A DNA stretch of 64,000 bases from Apodemus sylvaticus (Eukaryota > Chordata > Mammalia > Rodentia > Muridae): positions 39,384,266 to 39,448,265 of the forward strand of contig NC_067487.1 of NCBI RefSeq assembly GCF_947179515.1. Direction: 5' to 3'. A program made the translations under genes and the position numbers. The notes beneath the pieces were generated by a model. It was not told where the DNA came from, made no database searches, and worked only from the letters and a program-made list of their open reading frames with translations. Below are positions 9,771 through 22,234 of this stretch, piece after piece; within the stretch, counting starts at the first letter, position 1; every line of letters starts with the position of its first letter.

Positions 9771-12700
9771 TGTCCCCCTCCTCCCAGTCGCCCCTCCACA
9801 GAGCCCTTCTCCCCTTCTCCTTCTCCTTGGTTGTAAGCCATTAAATTGATTAACAATTCAACCTTCTCTGGTGTCAAACCAGAGGAGCTCCCTTGCAGTG
9901 CACAGAGCCACTTGAGTGGAGAGGGGTTTTAAATTCTTTCTCTTGCTAATCAATAGCAAGTGTTGTTGTGGAGCTTTGATTAGTCCAAATTAGGCATTTC
10001 ATTCTTAAATGAAGAAATGTTTTGTCATTTTAATCTGAGAGTGGCTCCAATCCACAAAACTCAACTTTGGAAAGGAGGGAAAAAATGGAGAAAAGGCAGT
10101 AAAGAGCAGTGGGGGGAAAGCTACTTTTCAAGCGTGTTTGTCCTTGGTTTTGACACAAAACATTAGAGTTTATCACTGCACATTGCTTGGCAAGATTTAT
10201 ATACATTTAGAAGCCAGAGTGTCAAAGGCCTGGTAGTACACAGCTTCCCCACATGCGTTCTACACTGGAGGAAAGAACACAGATAACACAGCCTAGGAAG
10301 CACTCTGCTTCTAAGAGAAATGGTTCCATTGATTCTGTTCGCATGAAAGAAATGGGTTTCACTGAGACATTTCCATACATACATATTCTTTCACTTCGTT
10401 CCCAATCTTGGTCCCATATCTTTCCTCACCTCCACTCTTATAATACTCTTCCTCCTGCAAACAGTCCCTTTCTGGGTTTTGAGATCACACACTTTCCATT
10501 ACCCTCCCTTCTTCTCCACTCCCTTTAGAGCATTAAAACTTGTCACCTCATTTTTTATCTGGTGGATGGCCTCCGATATAATTTTTAATATAATATTTAA
10601 CATAATGCGAGAGACTTCCATACAGAGTTTTAGCAAGCGTATATTTAAGATCAGGTATCTAGAAGTACTTCTGCTAAAGAACTCTGCAGCGATAGTGATG
10701 TGCTGTCATGTCTAGACAGGACATCCTACGGATCAGAATGATGAGAGGCAGGATAAGCACTAAATCTTCATCAGACGTACAACATGGGTGTCCCACATCC
10801 GGGGAATCTGAACCATTTTATTTGCATTTCTTAAAGCAAGCAGCCTCTTTACACGGACATGATTTTGTACATTGTCTCAATAACTACTTCACTACATATT
10901 GTTAGATAGGGTGATGGAAAATATCTTTAATGGATTCTCCTCCTGTTCAAAGTACACAAGAGAAATGCCTTGATAGAATTTAACACAGGTTTTGATAAAT
11001 CCACTTTGCTGATTAGGAAATAAGACATAAAGCTTTGAAAGGTTATTATGTTTTTAAGAAGGTTGTGGAGAACTTACTATGGCTGTTAAAGGCTTGATTC
11101 CTAGCAAGGTGCTACTTGGGAACTGATAGCTTTGAACTTACAGCATACTGAACAGTAACAACATGCTCTGATTTTGTATTGTTGAAGTTAGAACAGGCTA
11201 AATACAGAAGCATCCCTGTGGCTACATTGTTCTGTTTTAAAATCTAACTTAAGCAATTTAGACTCAGAAATAGTAAAATAATGTACTGTATTACCTTAAT
11301 GTTATAAATTTAAAATTTATTTTTGCTTTCGTTAATTTAATTAGTCAATTTGTTCTGCTTTTCTAGTTTTATTAGAACCAGTCACATAAGGAATCTATAA
11401 GTACTCTTACATCTGAGTATCTCTTTCGTATTAAAGCATAAATGGTTTTGATTAACAAGGATCTAAGAGAAAAGTTTTCCATTAAGAAGCATCTGTGACT
11501 GAGAAAGAACTGTCCGCCCAATTATCCATTTGTTCCTTTGGTAAATGGGGGTTCCTTTAAGGAAATTCAGAGAGCTAGAGTCTAATGCAAATGATTTACT
11601 GAGGAAGTGATTTCAGAGGAGGGGATGAGGAATAAGAAGGGGTAGAGGTGGGTGAAGAGGATGTGGTTTCAGCTGCAGAGCAGCTGGAACCAGTCTGGCT
11701 CCTTGGATGCTGTGGACTATGCAGCCTGCTCAACGTTAGCATGGATTTCAGGCTGTCCCTGCAGTAACTGTCGGCTGAGCTACTAAGAGCTGCTATAGCA
11801 TGTGAGCTGGGAGCGGGACAGCGATGCTCCAGGCTAATGACATAGATCTGGGCAGAAAACCAATAGACCTGCTATAGAACATATGGTGCTTAGATCTACT
11901 TTTTTCTCAAATTAAGCTATTTCCATGCAGTTGTAGCATTCCTCGTTTTCAGAATGGCTAAATATCTGGGGGAAATTCGGAAGGAATGCATCATTTCACA
12001 AATCTATTACTTCTGCTTCTGCCACTGGCTCTGAAATCCTGATGGTTAAGTCTCCAGGACTTTGATTTCCCTGAGCTAGGGTTTCTTCTCAAGTAATTGG
12101 CTCACCCAGTGATAAAACGAGCCCTTTACCATGTTTTCATCAGCCTATGATGACTTACACTTTTATAATAAAATGAATTATGGACCTACAGAGAAGAGCT
12201 CAGCAAATCACCCTGCCTTCATTAGAGAGCAGTTGTTATGTCTCTTTTTGCTTAGTCCTGTCAGCATGGAAGTAGACTGATGGTCTATTCTCTTATAAGA
12301 GGTTCCCTATCACTTCAAGTCTGTTAGGATCTTCTATGTGTCTTTGGTGGGAAAATAAAGAGAGTCAGAACTCAGAGTCTCAAATAAGAATCACGAAAAC
12401 ATGAATTACCTCCTCATGTGTAGGAGAGTGATAGACAGTAGGCTGACCTATTACTGGCATGGGAGGCATACAGTGGGGGTAACTGTAGGTCAGCTGTTGT
12501 AGAAGAGGACCCAGGTTTACACGGCCTTTAGATCTACTCAGAGAGCTTCTTTGCTTCGTGTCCCTTTGTACAAATGCCTAGTTGGCTGTTGCCTCCTAGC
12601 CTGGCCATCCTATGAACTTCATGATTCAGTTAGTCCTCCACAGTGGACACTCTCTCATGAGAACTCAGAAGATCCATGCTTAGCTCCCATACTACACTGC

Positions 12701-13241
12701 ATTTGCTTACTAAAGACACAGCATTAATTAATGACCATTTGCTTCTGTTTAGTGTTAAATCTTACAAGATATAGCCATACTCTAATCCTAAGTATCTCGA
12801 TGTATTTTAAGATTAACCTCAAGAAGACCCCTTCATTACCCTAGAAACCTGAAAGTTTATATATGTTTTAGTATACAACGGCATTTATAGACAGACCTAC
12901 AGTTGCGTACAACCACTGCCCATCTTTTGTCTTTATGACGTTTTGGATCAGACTATCTGAGCTGTTGGAGGTCGTGTTAGCTAGGAAAGCAGAGAGCAAA
13001 GCTGGTTGGGAGTCTAGATGAAATATCTCATCTTGTGATGAAAGAAGGAGTTTGGCTAGAAGTAATTAACTGGTGATGCTTCTTGTTGCTGGAATACTAA
13101 ATACTCAGTGGTACCTGCAGTTGAATGGAACAGACCATTCAAGGCTTTTCCTTGACCTTCACTTCTCTAGGACTGGTTCTTATTCTAGAGACCATTGCAC
13201 AACACCTGTTTGGGCTGCCACCTACTGGTCGTCACCTGCTG
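9771..13241. other. 3.5 kb largely unique sequence
   Basis: No gene, RNA or confident repeat. Open frames at 10253-10528 and 10479-10715 have no recognisable domain. The block around 11640-11880 is comparatively GC-richer than its surroundings but contains no motif I can name. No CpG island is apparent. Confidence 0.45.
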
Positions 13242-13284
<43 letters not shown>

Positions 13285-13320
13285 CATATATACATATATA
13301 TATACATACATGTATACATA

Positions 13321-13380
<60 letters not shown>
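13242..13380. repeat. (TA)n-rich microsatellite, left array
   Basis: About 140 bp of TA dinucleotides with TACA/TGTG interruptions in the middle. It abuts an LTR-like repeat whose other side is also TA-rich. Confidence 0.98.
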
Positions 13381-13381
<1 letters not shown>

Positions 13382-13794
13382 TGGCTAGTTTTGTGTGTCA
13401 ACTTGACACAGGCTGGAGTGATTACAGAGAGAGGAGTTTCAGTTGGGGAAGTGTCTCCATGAGATCCAACTGTGAGGCATTTTCTCAATTAGTGATCAAG
13501 TGGGGAGGGCCCCTTGTGGGTGGTACCATCCCTGGGCTGGTGCTCTTGGCTTCTATAAGAGAGCAGGCTGAGCAAGCCAGGGGAAGCAAGCCAGTAAGAA
13601 ACATCCCTCCATGGCCTCTGCATCAGCACCTGCTTCCAACCCTGCTTGAGTTCCAGCCCTGACTTCTCTGACCAGTCTAGAGAATAGACTAGTGATGAAC
13701 TGCAACGTGGAAGTGTAAGCTCAATAAACCCTTTCCTTCCCAACTTGTTTCTTGGTCATGATGTTTGTGCAGGAATAGAAACCCTGACTAAGAC
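13381..13794 (+). mobile_element. Rodent LTR-like repeat inserted in a TA array
   Basis: This 414-bp element starts CTGGCTAGTTTTGTGTGTCA and ends AAACCCTGACTAAGAC. It carries an AATAAA signal (CTCAATAAACCC at about 13720). It matches a very common rodent interspersed family with LTR-like features, but I cannot assign the family name with certainty. Both flanks are TA-rich arrays, so its TSDs cannot be resolved. The open frames crossing it (13324-13662 plus, 13489-13743 minus) are non-coding. Confidence 0.8.
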
Positions 13795-14114
13795 TATATA
13801 TCTATATATCTATATATCTATATATCTATATATCTATATATCTATATATCTATATATCTATACATCTATACATCTATACATCTATACATCTATACATCTA
13901 TATATCTATATATCTATATATCTATATATCTATATCTATCTATATATATGTGTGTGTGTGTATGTATATGTGTATGTGTATGTGTGCATATATGTATATG
14001 TATATGATGTATGTACACATATCATATATGTGTGTATGTGTATATATGTATATGTGTATGTGATATATATGTATATGATGTATGTGTATGTGTTTATGTA
14101 TGTGTATGTATATG
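13795..14114. repeat. Octamer TATATATC array grading into TG/TA repeat
   Basis: From 13795 to about 13945 the unit TATATATC recurs, including a block of five TATACATC variants near 13858-13897. The array then passes into irregular TATG/TGTG. The encoded Tyr-Ile/Thr-His frames are artefacts. Confidence 0.97.
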
Positions 14115-14504
14115 CTCTTCCCTGGAACATGCTCTCTTAGGAGCACTAACTTAGGATGTAAAGTTTATTGTAAATATGCTTACTCTCACAGCTTTATCAA
14201 AAGGCTTCTTCCTCAGGTACTTGTCTCCAATTCTGCTTTCAGACCTCTAGTCAATCATTTATAATGTTCGTGAATGAATTTCTGTCTTTACCACAAGGTA
14301 ATCATTTGCCTTTTCAACGTGAAGGACCAGAAACATTGCTATGTAAGAATTAGAGGTTTTTATTGTCTTTGAGAGCTATACTTGGTTGGGCTGTGGTGCA
14401 GGAGCAGTCTACTTTCAGCTTGTACTCTGATATTAAGACAAACCACCTGATATCTTAACTTGGACTTTTTATTCTAGTATGAGAAGTAAATAAAATCTGC
14501 TTTG
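14115..14504. other. Unassigned sequence
   Basis: No feature recognised. Confidence 0.4.
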
Positions 14505-14672
14505 CCCATCCTTTATGGACAAGAATGAGTATGCTTCTATGACAACAATGGTTAAAGAAGAGGTGGTTTGGAAGTTGAAGGAGTAAAGAAATAATAAACA
14601 GAGGAAGGAGGAGGAGAAGAGGGGGAAATGATATAAATGTATTTTAATTAAATAAAAATTTGCATATTAAGA
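14505..14672 (+). mobile_element. Old L1 3' end (Lx-like)
   Basis: A purine-rich GGAGGAGGAGAAGAGGGGG section is followed by GAAATGATATAAATG and ATTAAATAAAAAT, the arrangement of old rodent L1 3' ends. Confidence 0.5.
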
Positions 14673-15376
14673 ATAACATACCAGAACCTACATTAATCTA
14701 CCTTGGTAAACATGCCTCATCTGTCACAGTCATTGGAAGAAGAGCTTGGTTAACTCTTGATTAAATTGTGGCATCCTATGTTATATGGATATAACCTTTT
14801 CAAGAACCACAATGGTGAGTTAAAGGTGATAAGTCATAGACATAATTTGTCCCTGCATCTTACTCTTTATAATACAATCAATATGGGGATTCCTGTAATG
14901 GCTAATCTGACAATATATTCAGAAAACAGGAATAAAGCAATACAGTGGGCTGACATAATGGCTTTATGATTAAGTGAACTTGTCCTGGGGCTTTATTTAT
15001 TAGTGGACCTCCACATGCCATGATAGTTTCTTGAGTCTTTTGACATTAGTGTCAACATAAGTACCTAACTTCACAGATTTCTACAGAGCTTGTTACTCTC
15101 TTATTGTATAAGATTATTCAAGCAAATGATCGCAGGTCACTCTAAGTACTTAGCCTGTCACATTATGCTAAGGAGTTTTTCTAAGTATGAACCTTATGGC
15201 AAATAGGGAAGGTGGGGTAGATACTGAGGAAAGAAAGAACTGTCCTATTAGGCAAGGCCTGTGCAATGTCCTCGGGGAAAGAGGAGTTCCCTGATGTCCA
15301 GCAAAGGATAGTGGAGCATTTCAAGGGCCCGGAAGTTTCAGGAAAGTGGACATACAAGAGTTTTAAATGTATCTGT
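14673..15376. other. Unassigned sequence
   Basis: No gene recognised. Parts of 15140-15370 may be an ancient SINE/LINE remnant, too diverged to name. Confidence 0.35.
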
Positions 15377-15683
15377 GATGGTTTGTATGTGCTTGCCCCA
15401 GGGAGTGGCACTATTATAAGGTGTGGTCCTGTAGAAGTTGTCTTTTGGAGTAGGTGTGTCACTGTGTGTGAGGACTTTAAGACCCTCATCCTAGCTACCT
15501 GGAAGCCAGTATTCTGCTAACAGCCTTTAGATGAAGGCTCCTCCTACACCATGACTGCCTGGATGCTGTCATGCTCCTGCCTTGATGATAATGGACTGTA
15601 AGCCAGCCCCAATTAAATGTTGTCCTCATAAGAGTTGCCTTGGTCATGGTGTCTATTCACAGCAGTAAAACCCTAATCAAGAC
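15377..15683 (+). mobile_element. ORR1-type MaLR LTR
   Basis: A non-autonomous ERVL-MaLR LTR in sense orientation. It starts TGTGATGGTTTGTATGTGCT, includes GGGAGTGGCACTATTA and TTTAAGACCCTCATCCTAGC, and ends AGTAAAACCCTAATCAAGAC. It is a solo LTR, with no internal sequence on either side. Its right edge directly abuts an antisense L1 3' UTR. Confidence 0.9.
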
Positions 15684-16125
15684 ACCATGTATGTTCTTTG
15701 ATTGGTGGTTCAGACTCTGAGAGCCTCAAGTTGATTCTGTTGGTCTTCCTGTGGAGTTTATATCCTTTTCAGAGCTTTAATTCTTCCAAAAGTTTCCCCA
15801 AGCTCCATCCTCTGTTTGGCTGTGGGTGTCTGTATCTGTCTGAGCCAGCTGCTGGGTGTTACCTCTCAGAGGACTGCCATGTTGGGTTCCTGTCTACAAG
15901 GATAACAGAATATCATTGATAGTGTTAAGGATTGATACTTGTCTATGGGATGGGTCTCATATTTGGGCTGGTTGTTAGTTGGCCATTCCCTCAGTGTCTG
16001 CTTCATCCCTGGTGCTTGCATTTATTTTTAAACAGGATAAATTTTGGATTGAAAGTTTTATGGGTGGGTTGGTGCCCTCTATTGCTCCACTGGGGTTCCT
16101 GCCTGGATACATGATCTGGAACAAA
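15684..16125 (-). mobile_element. Antisense L1 3' UTR (Lx-like)
   Basis: The plus strand reads GATTGGTGGTTCAGACTCTG, then TGTTGGTCTTCCTGTGGAGT, the reverse complement of the rodent L1 3' UTR. The poly(T) end is absent, apparently replaced by the adjoining ORR1 LTR. Confidence 0.85.
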
Positions 16126-17071
16126 GTAGATTCATCAAAAAGTCATATTTAACGTGTGAATGATGGCAAGTCCTCAGTGTTTTTCTGAAACCTAGGCTAC
16201 CCATCCCTTCTATTCAGCACCTCAGGAAAGACAAAGCTTATAGCAGTGGATAAATTCCTGTTCTTTCTGAAGGTTTTAGCCTAAAACCTCACCATACTGG
16301 CTTGTTTTCTTCGTGATTCACTCTTTGGGAAAAAATGATAGGTAAAGTGAGATATTGACAAGATACTCTGGCATGTCAACTAATACACACACTCTCAGAT
16401 TTTGATAAGATGCTTGGATAGAGGTGCTCAGTGCTCACTTGTTCACAAAGAACAAAGAACACACAGAACTACATTCTGAGATGAGGAGCCTTGGCAGACA
16501 GCAAGTCATACAGGAGCCCTATGAGATGTGGATCTGCAAAAGAGTGATGTTGAGTGAAATAAACACCCTGGTGGCAACCAAAGTTCCTCTATTGATAAGA
16601 CTGTTCATTTAAAGGGAAAAGGTGAACAAGAAGGTCCCAATTGCTTCTGGACAGTTCCACAGGTACCACAGTTTGGAGCCCATTTAAGGGTCTGCCTAGA
16701 ACACATACTACAATAGTGCTTCAGAAAAGAAATTTACATTGTCTCTTCCCCAGAGTCCATGCTGTTGCAGTGCAGTGACCTGTGGGCAAGAGTGTCACAT
16801 TGCCTGCTTGTCATCAATCCTGAGCCATTGCTGAACCTTAGGACACAAAGCTAACACTCCTTGTTTTCTTCTGCTGTTGCCCTGATAGACCCCAGAGAGA
16901 GGACTGGTGACACTGTTTGAATAAAGGGCATGAGGTTAGTGCCCCAGTGGTTCTTCTCACTGCTGCTAGCTCATGAAAATCCCACCATTCCACTACACTC
17001 ACTGAGTGCACCACCATGACCTTGGGTACTATAGCACTCCCTTCCCTAGAATGGTCCTTAGAGAGTGCCTA
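16126..17071. other. Unassigned sequence
   Basis: No recognisable gene or repeat. A 62-codon open frame at 16424-16612 has no domain. Confidence 0.4.
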
Positions 17072-17407
17072 AGTCAGGGTTTTCATTCTGTGAAGAGATA
17101 CCATGACCATGCAACTCTTATAAAGAAAAACACTTAATTGGGGCTAGCTTACTGTTCAGAGGTTTCATGACAGGAAACATGGCAGCACACATGTAGACAT
17201 GGTACTGGAAACAGAACTTAGAGTTCTACATCTGGGTCAGCAGGCAGTAGGAACAGAGTAAGATACTGAGCCTGGCTTGAACATTTGAAACCTCAAAACC
17301 CATCCACAGTGATAAACACTTCCTCTAACAAGTCCTTACCTACTCCAACAAGGCCACACTTTCTAATAGTGCCACTCACCATGAGCCTTATTCAAACCAC
17401 CACAGGG
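17072..17407 (-). mobile_element. ORR1-type MaLR LTR, antisense
   Basis: The plus strand reads AGTCAGGGTTTTCATTCTG, AATTGGGGCTAGCTTAC and TCAAACCACCACA, the reverse complement of an ORR1-like LTR. It is more diverged than the copy at 15.4 kb. Confidence 0.85.
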
Positions 17408-17445
17408 ACAAAAGGACTCTGCTGCTGCTGCTAAAGAGTGAACGT

Positions 17446-17461
17446 AAAATCATTGGCTATA
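17446..17461. repeat. Left TSD of 1.6-kb L1 (AAAATCATTGGCTATA)
   Basis: This 16-bp sequence recurs exactly at 19092-19107. Confidence 0.93.
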
Positions 17462-19091
17462 TTTTGCCAAAAGTAATCTACAGATTCAATGCAATACCCA
17501 TCAAAAACCCAACTCAATTCTTCACAGAGTTAGAAAGAGCAATTATCAAATTTATCTGGAATAACAAAAAACCCAGGATAGCTAAAACTATTCTCAGCAA
17601 CAAAAGAAAGTCTGGGGGAATCAGTATCCCTGACCTCAAGCAATACTACAGAGCAATAGTGTTAAAAACTGCATGGTATTGGTACAGTGACAGGCAGGAG
17701 GATCAATGGAACAGGATTGAAGATCCAGAAATGAACCCACACACCTATGGCTACTTGATCCTCGACAAAGAGGCTGAAAGCATCCAATGGAAAAAAGATA
17801 GCCTTTTCAACAAATGGTGCTGGTTCAACTGGAGGTCAGCATGCAGAAGAATGGGAATTGATCCATCCTTGTCTCCTTGTACTAAGCTCAAATCCAAATG
17901 GATCAAGGACCTCCACATAAAGCCAGACACTCTGAAGCTAATAGAAAAGAAACTGGGGAAGACCCTTGAGGACATCGGTACAGGGAGAAAGTTTCTGAAC
18001 AGAACACCAATAGCATGTGCTCTAAGAGCAAGAATTGACAAATGGGACCTCATAAGGTTACAGAGTTTCTGTAAGGCAAAGGACACCATCAAGAGGACAG
18101 ATCGGCAACCAACAAATTGGGAAAAGATCTTCACCAATCCTACATCAGATAGAGGGCTAATATCCAATATATATAAAGAACTCAAGAAGTTAGACTCCAG
18201 AAAACCGAACAACCCTATTAAAAATGGGGTACAGAGTTAAACAAAGAATTCTCACCTGAAGAACTTCAGATGGCAGAGAAGCATCTTAAAAAATGCTCAA
18301 CTTCATTAGTCATTAGGGAAATGCAAATCAAAACAACCCTGAGATTTCACCTTACACCAGTCAGAATGGCTAAGATTAAAAATTCAGGAGATAGCAGGTG
18401 TTGGAGGGGGTGTGGAGAAAGAGGAACAGTCCTCCACTGCTGGTGGGGTTGCAAATTGGTACAACCACTCTGGAAATCAGTCTGGCGGTTCCTCAGAAAA
18501 CTGGGCACCTCGCTTCCAGAAGATCCTGCTATACCACTCCTGGGCATATACCCAGAGGATTCCCCACCATGTAATAAGGATACATGCTCTACTATGTTCA
18601 TAGCAGCCCTATTTATAATTGCCAGATGCTGGAAAGAACCCAGGTATCCCTCAACAGAAGAGTGGATGCAAAAAATGTGGTATATCTACACAATGGAGTA
18701 CTATTCAGCCATTAGAAACAACGAATTCATGAAATTCTTAGGCAAATGGATGGAGCTAGAGAACATCATACTAAGTGAGGTAACCCAGACCCAAAAGATG
18801 AATCACGGTATACACTCACTAATAAGTGGATATTAACCTAGAAACCTGGAATGCCCAAAACATAATCCACACATCAAATGAGGTACAAGAAGAAAGGAAG
18901 AGTGGCCTCTTGTTCTGGAAAGACTCAGTGAAGCAGTATTCAGCAAAACCAGAACGGAGAAGTGGGAAGGGGTGGGTGGGAGGACAGGGGGAGCGAAGGG
19001 GGCTTACGGGACTTTCTGGGAGTGGGGGCGCTAGGAAAGGGGAAATCATTTGAAATGCAAATAAAAAATATATCGAATAAAAAAAAAGAAA
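17462..19091 (+). mobile_element. 5'-truncated F-type-like L1, 1.63 kb
   Basis: A sense L1 runs from within ORF2 downstream of the RT domain, through the ORF2 stop at 18836 and an F-type-like 3' UTR (GGGGGCTTACGGGACTTTC), to an A-rich tail at about 19078-19091. Perfect 16-bp TSDs flank it, proving a target-primed insertion. The ORF2 part is almost intact and young-looking. Confidence 0.96.
17464..18836 (+). pseudogene. L1 ORF2 C-terminal region with one frameshift
   Basis: Two open stretches, 17464-18240 and 18270-18836, cover the post-RT region and C-terminal domain of L1 ORF2p, the endonuclease/reverse transcriptase that drives L1 retrotransposition. They are two halves of one frame separated by a shift near 18219-18228. 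The A-run after CCTATT has five As where L1 normally has six, so a 1-nt deletion exposes the stop at 18238-18240. The Cys-rich motif C-X3-C-X7-H-X4-C is intact (CWRGC, then HCWWGC), and the protein ends LISGY. Endonuclease and RT domains are absent through 5' truncation, so the first ATG is internal and not a true start. Confidence 0.93.
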
Positions 19092-19107
19092 AAAATCATT
19101 GGCTATA
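19092..19107. repeat. Right TSD of 1.6-kb L1
   Basis: Exact copy of 17446-17461. Confidence 0.93.
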
Positions 19108-19467
19108 ACAAAAAAGTTATGGGAGGCTACACTATGATGGACAATGTAACAGATCAAACCATCCCTTTAGGGTAAATATATAATGAGGTAATACTCCTTA
19201 TATATATATACCTATATTATACCTTTTATGATATATATAATATAATTTAATGATATATATGATTTATATATAGAGAGATATATACCTTATAAAGGTAGAA
19301 AAGACTCAATGTATGAACACTAATAATATAAAAAAATGAGACCTCCAAAGGACACTATAACTTTCTAGAATAAGATCTCAGATCATGGGACAGAGGAAGA
19401 ATGTGGTAAAGAATTCAAGAGAACGAATGGTGGTGTAAATGAGAGATATTCCTCTTAGGCTCCAGTA
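19108..19467. other. AT-rich sequence
   Basis: 19190-19285 is a degenerate TATA/GATATA stretch. Nothing else was recognised. Confidence 0.5.
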
Positions 19468-19775
19468 TTTCAATACTTGGTCTCCATTTGGTGGTGCAGT
19501 TTGAGAAGGTGGGGCTTGGGTGAAGGAAGGATTGCTGGGGGCAGGCTTTGGGAGCCTAAAGTCTCACCCCACTTCTAGTTTGCTCTCTGGGTTTTGCTCT
19601 TGGTTGAGATATGAGCTCTTAGCTTCCTGCTCCTGCCCCCATGCTTGCTGCTTGCAGCTGTGCCTCCCCGCCATGATGGGCACACCTGTCTGGAACTATG
19701 AGACAAAATGAGCCGTCTTATGTAATTGCCTTGCTTTCAGCATTTTATCAGAGAAAAGTAACCAACACAGAATAT
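19468..19775 (+). mobile_element. MT/MLT1-type MaLR LTR
   Basis: The segment has ACTTGGTCTCCATTTGGTGG at its 5' part, TCTCACCCCACTTCTAGTT in the middle, and CATTTTATCAGAGAAAAGTAA at the 3' end. This is the familiar arrangement of a rodent MaLR LTR. Confidence 0.7.
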
Positions 19776-20109
19776 ACGGAAACTCAACAAATGTCAAGCA
19801 GACAGGCTAAGGGCATTCAATAAAATTAGAAAAAAACAGTCTATGATATGAATGAGAACTTCAGGAACAGATGCAAAGTTTAGAAAAGAATCCAGTGGAA
19901 ATGTTAGAAATGAAACCCAGTAGGCCAAGTCAGACAATGGTCAGTTTTAATAACAGATTAGATCAAGCAGAAGAAAGAACATTCAAACCAAAGAGGTGTT
20001 TTCAAACATCCAGTCAAACAAAAATAATCTTAGACATACACAACATCATTAAAGAATTTGAATTTTAGACCACAAAGGCAATGAGAAAAGGCATAGAAAC
20101 ATATTCAAT
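19776..20109. other. Unassigned AT-rich sequence
   Basis: No feature recognised. A 65-codon open frame at 19871 lacks domains. Confidence 0.4.
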
Positions 20110-21025
20110 GAATTATTAGCTGATAAACTTTTGTTATTTGAGTCTGTTGTGTGAAGTGTAAACTTAAAGGCTCTTTGGAGAGTCATTTGGATGGCATTTT
20201 GCTGGGGCAAACATGTGAAGGAACATTTTGTTAAAGTGGACACAGGTGAAAGGCTAAGGCAGACTGGTGAAGGAATGTTTAGCTGAAGCAGACACAGGGC
20301 AATGGATGTTCTGCCAAAGCATCAAGGTGAAAAGGAAATGTGTTGGATTCTTTGCTAATACCACATGTGTATTGGTCCGCTTGTCGGGACTCCATAGAGG
20401 GAAACACACCAAAAACCTTCTAGTGGTGTGCTGTAGTTTCTGGCTACTTCCAGGGACTCTGGCTGATTGGCAGAGTATTGTCAGCTGAGAAAGACTCACT
20501 TGCTGAGGCAAGACCCATGGAGGACACGTGATGTTTGGAGGGAGAATAAATAGGTCTTGATGGACAGTGACAGAGGCTGAGCTAGGCTTGCTTGTAGAGC
20601 TAGCTGTGCGATGTTTGTGGGTTTTGTATCTTCGCTGACCTTTGCCTCCCTGAGAGAGGCACAGCTAAGACTTTCTCCTGGTGGTTCTCCTGGTCCCTCC
20701 TGATAACTCAAGCTGAGGCTGAGGCCTGGCTGTCTTTGCTAGGTGGTGTCACCTCTGCTGATTTGTGTTTGCTATCCCGACTCTACTGACCTCAACTGTG
20801 AAGTGTTTGCAAGAGGATGGGATCCATAGAGCTACTGCTGCTAACCTGTGAACAGAAGTGCTAATTTTCATACAACCCAGACAGGAGTTGCTCCAAAGAA
20901 CCTTTCTGAGCAGGTGCACTTCCCCCTGTATCCTTTTTTTCTACTACTTCTGGTGGGTAGTGGGCTGCAAGGGAGGTTAAAGTGTTTAAGAACCACCACT
21001 AAATATAAGGTTTGAAAAAAATTAA
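20110..21025 (+). mobile_element. ERV LTR-like repeat (RMER17-like)
   Basis: This 0.9-kb segment shows repeated AAAGCAGACACAGG-like units, then GGGAGAATAAATAGG as a likely poly(A)/TATA-type AT signal, then TGTATCTTCGCTGACC and GCACAGCTAAGACTTTCTCC. I recognise this as a rodent class II LTR family resembling RMER17. Boundaries are estimated from where similarity fades and no TSD was found. Confidence 0.55.
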
Positions 21026-22049
21026 AGTTACAAATAATGGATTTCCTATTATCATTGATGCTAGAATAATGTGTGATAAGTCCACTTATCTCTATTAGGT
21101 AAATGCAACAATTGCTGTGAACATAATTCCTGGCTACTAGGAGCTGCTTTATCCACCTACACTTGGTAAAAGATGTCTTTTTCTTTTCCTTTTTTGGTAA
21201 TGACAAACATATGTTGTTTTTTAAAGTGTGGCTTTTCTCAGTATACCTTTGAAGGTTTTAAAATCATTTCATATCTAGTCAAATTAAGATTTTTCTTTTT
21301 CAAATCTTCACTTTTAGTTTGCAACAAAAGTTTATAGCTTTATTGTTTCCCTAAAAAGTCCATTAGTAGATACCTTAAATAATTAAAAATAATTAAATTG
21401 ACAGTTTTATGGGTTTGCATAAGAAATTGGTTTCAAAGTATACTTTCACCTGGAGAAAATTTAAGAAGTCTGACTTTCTTTTGTTAGCTCTTTTAATGAA
21501 GAATTCTTCTAATGAGATAACTTGGTTTTTCTTCAAGATCAAAATAAATCTACACAGACAAATATCAAGGGAAAAATGACATTCCAGAACTCACTGCTTT
21601 GAAAAAGTAATGTGGCGATGCTGAGTGGGTGGGCGGCATGACCCTGGATCTGGAGGTGATTCCTAAACCAGAGGGAGCCACACCCTCACATGGGGCTACA
21701 CTGCCAACATTTCCAGGTACATTCTTAAGGAAGCCTGCCATTTCTTTAAAACAAAGAGGGGAATTTAAGCAAGAAAGAAAACAGCACAATTACTACAATA
21801 AACACTATGAAAGACTAAGTGGTATTTATTGCTTTGTTTAAACTAATGTATGAGAGATATCACTTCAGCTTACAGAAAACAGTAATTATGGGAGAGTTAT
21901 ATATCTTTTGCTGCTTTATTTATCATTTAATTTACATACAATTTTGTACAACAATTTTTTAAAACAATTAAACTTTACCTGCAAATCTTGAAAGTATAAA
22001 ATTGAAAGAACATGCAGAAGGAATGCTTGTGATATTTACTGGAATTTGT
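21026..22049. other. Mostly unique sequence
   Basis: No gene or confident repeat. Short open frames around 21565-21841 on both strands lack conserved features. Confidence 0.4.
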
Positions 22050-22198
22050 GACTATTTATTTGTTTATTTATTTATTCACTTTATATTCCAATACCAGTTC
22101 CTCTCTCTTTCCAGTAACCCATCATGCAAATCCTCTCCCCTTTTCCTCTGAGAAGGGGGAGCCCCTCTCTGTGTATCAACCCAAACCCCCTCTCCCAG

Positions 22199-22234
<36 letters not shown>

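Noticed and set aside
13795..13945. CRISPR-like regular repeats in the octamer array
   Set aside because: Units are 8 bp and contiguous with no spacers, in a mammalian genome. It is a microsatellite.
13073..14146. Several open frames of 60-131 codons with Tyr-Ile or Thr-His repeats
   Set aside because: They are produced by the TA, TATC and TG arrays.
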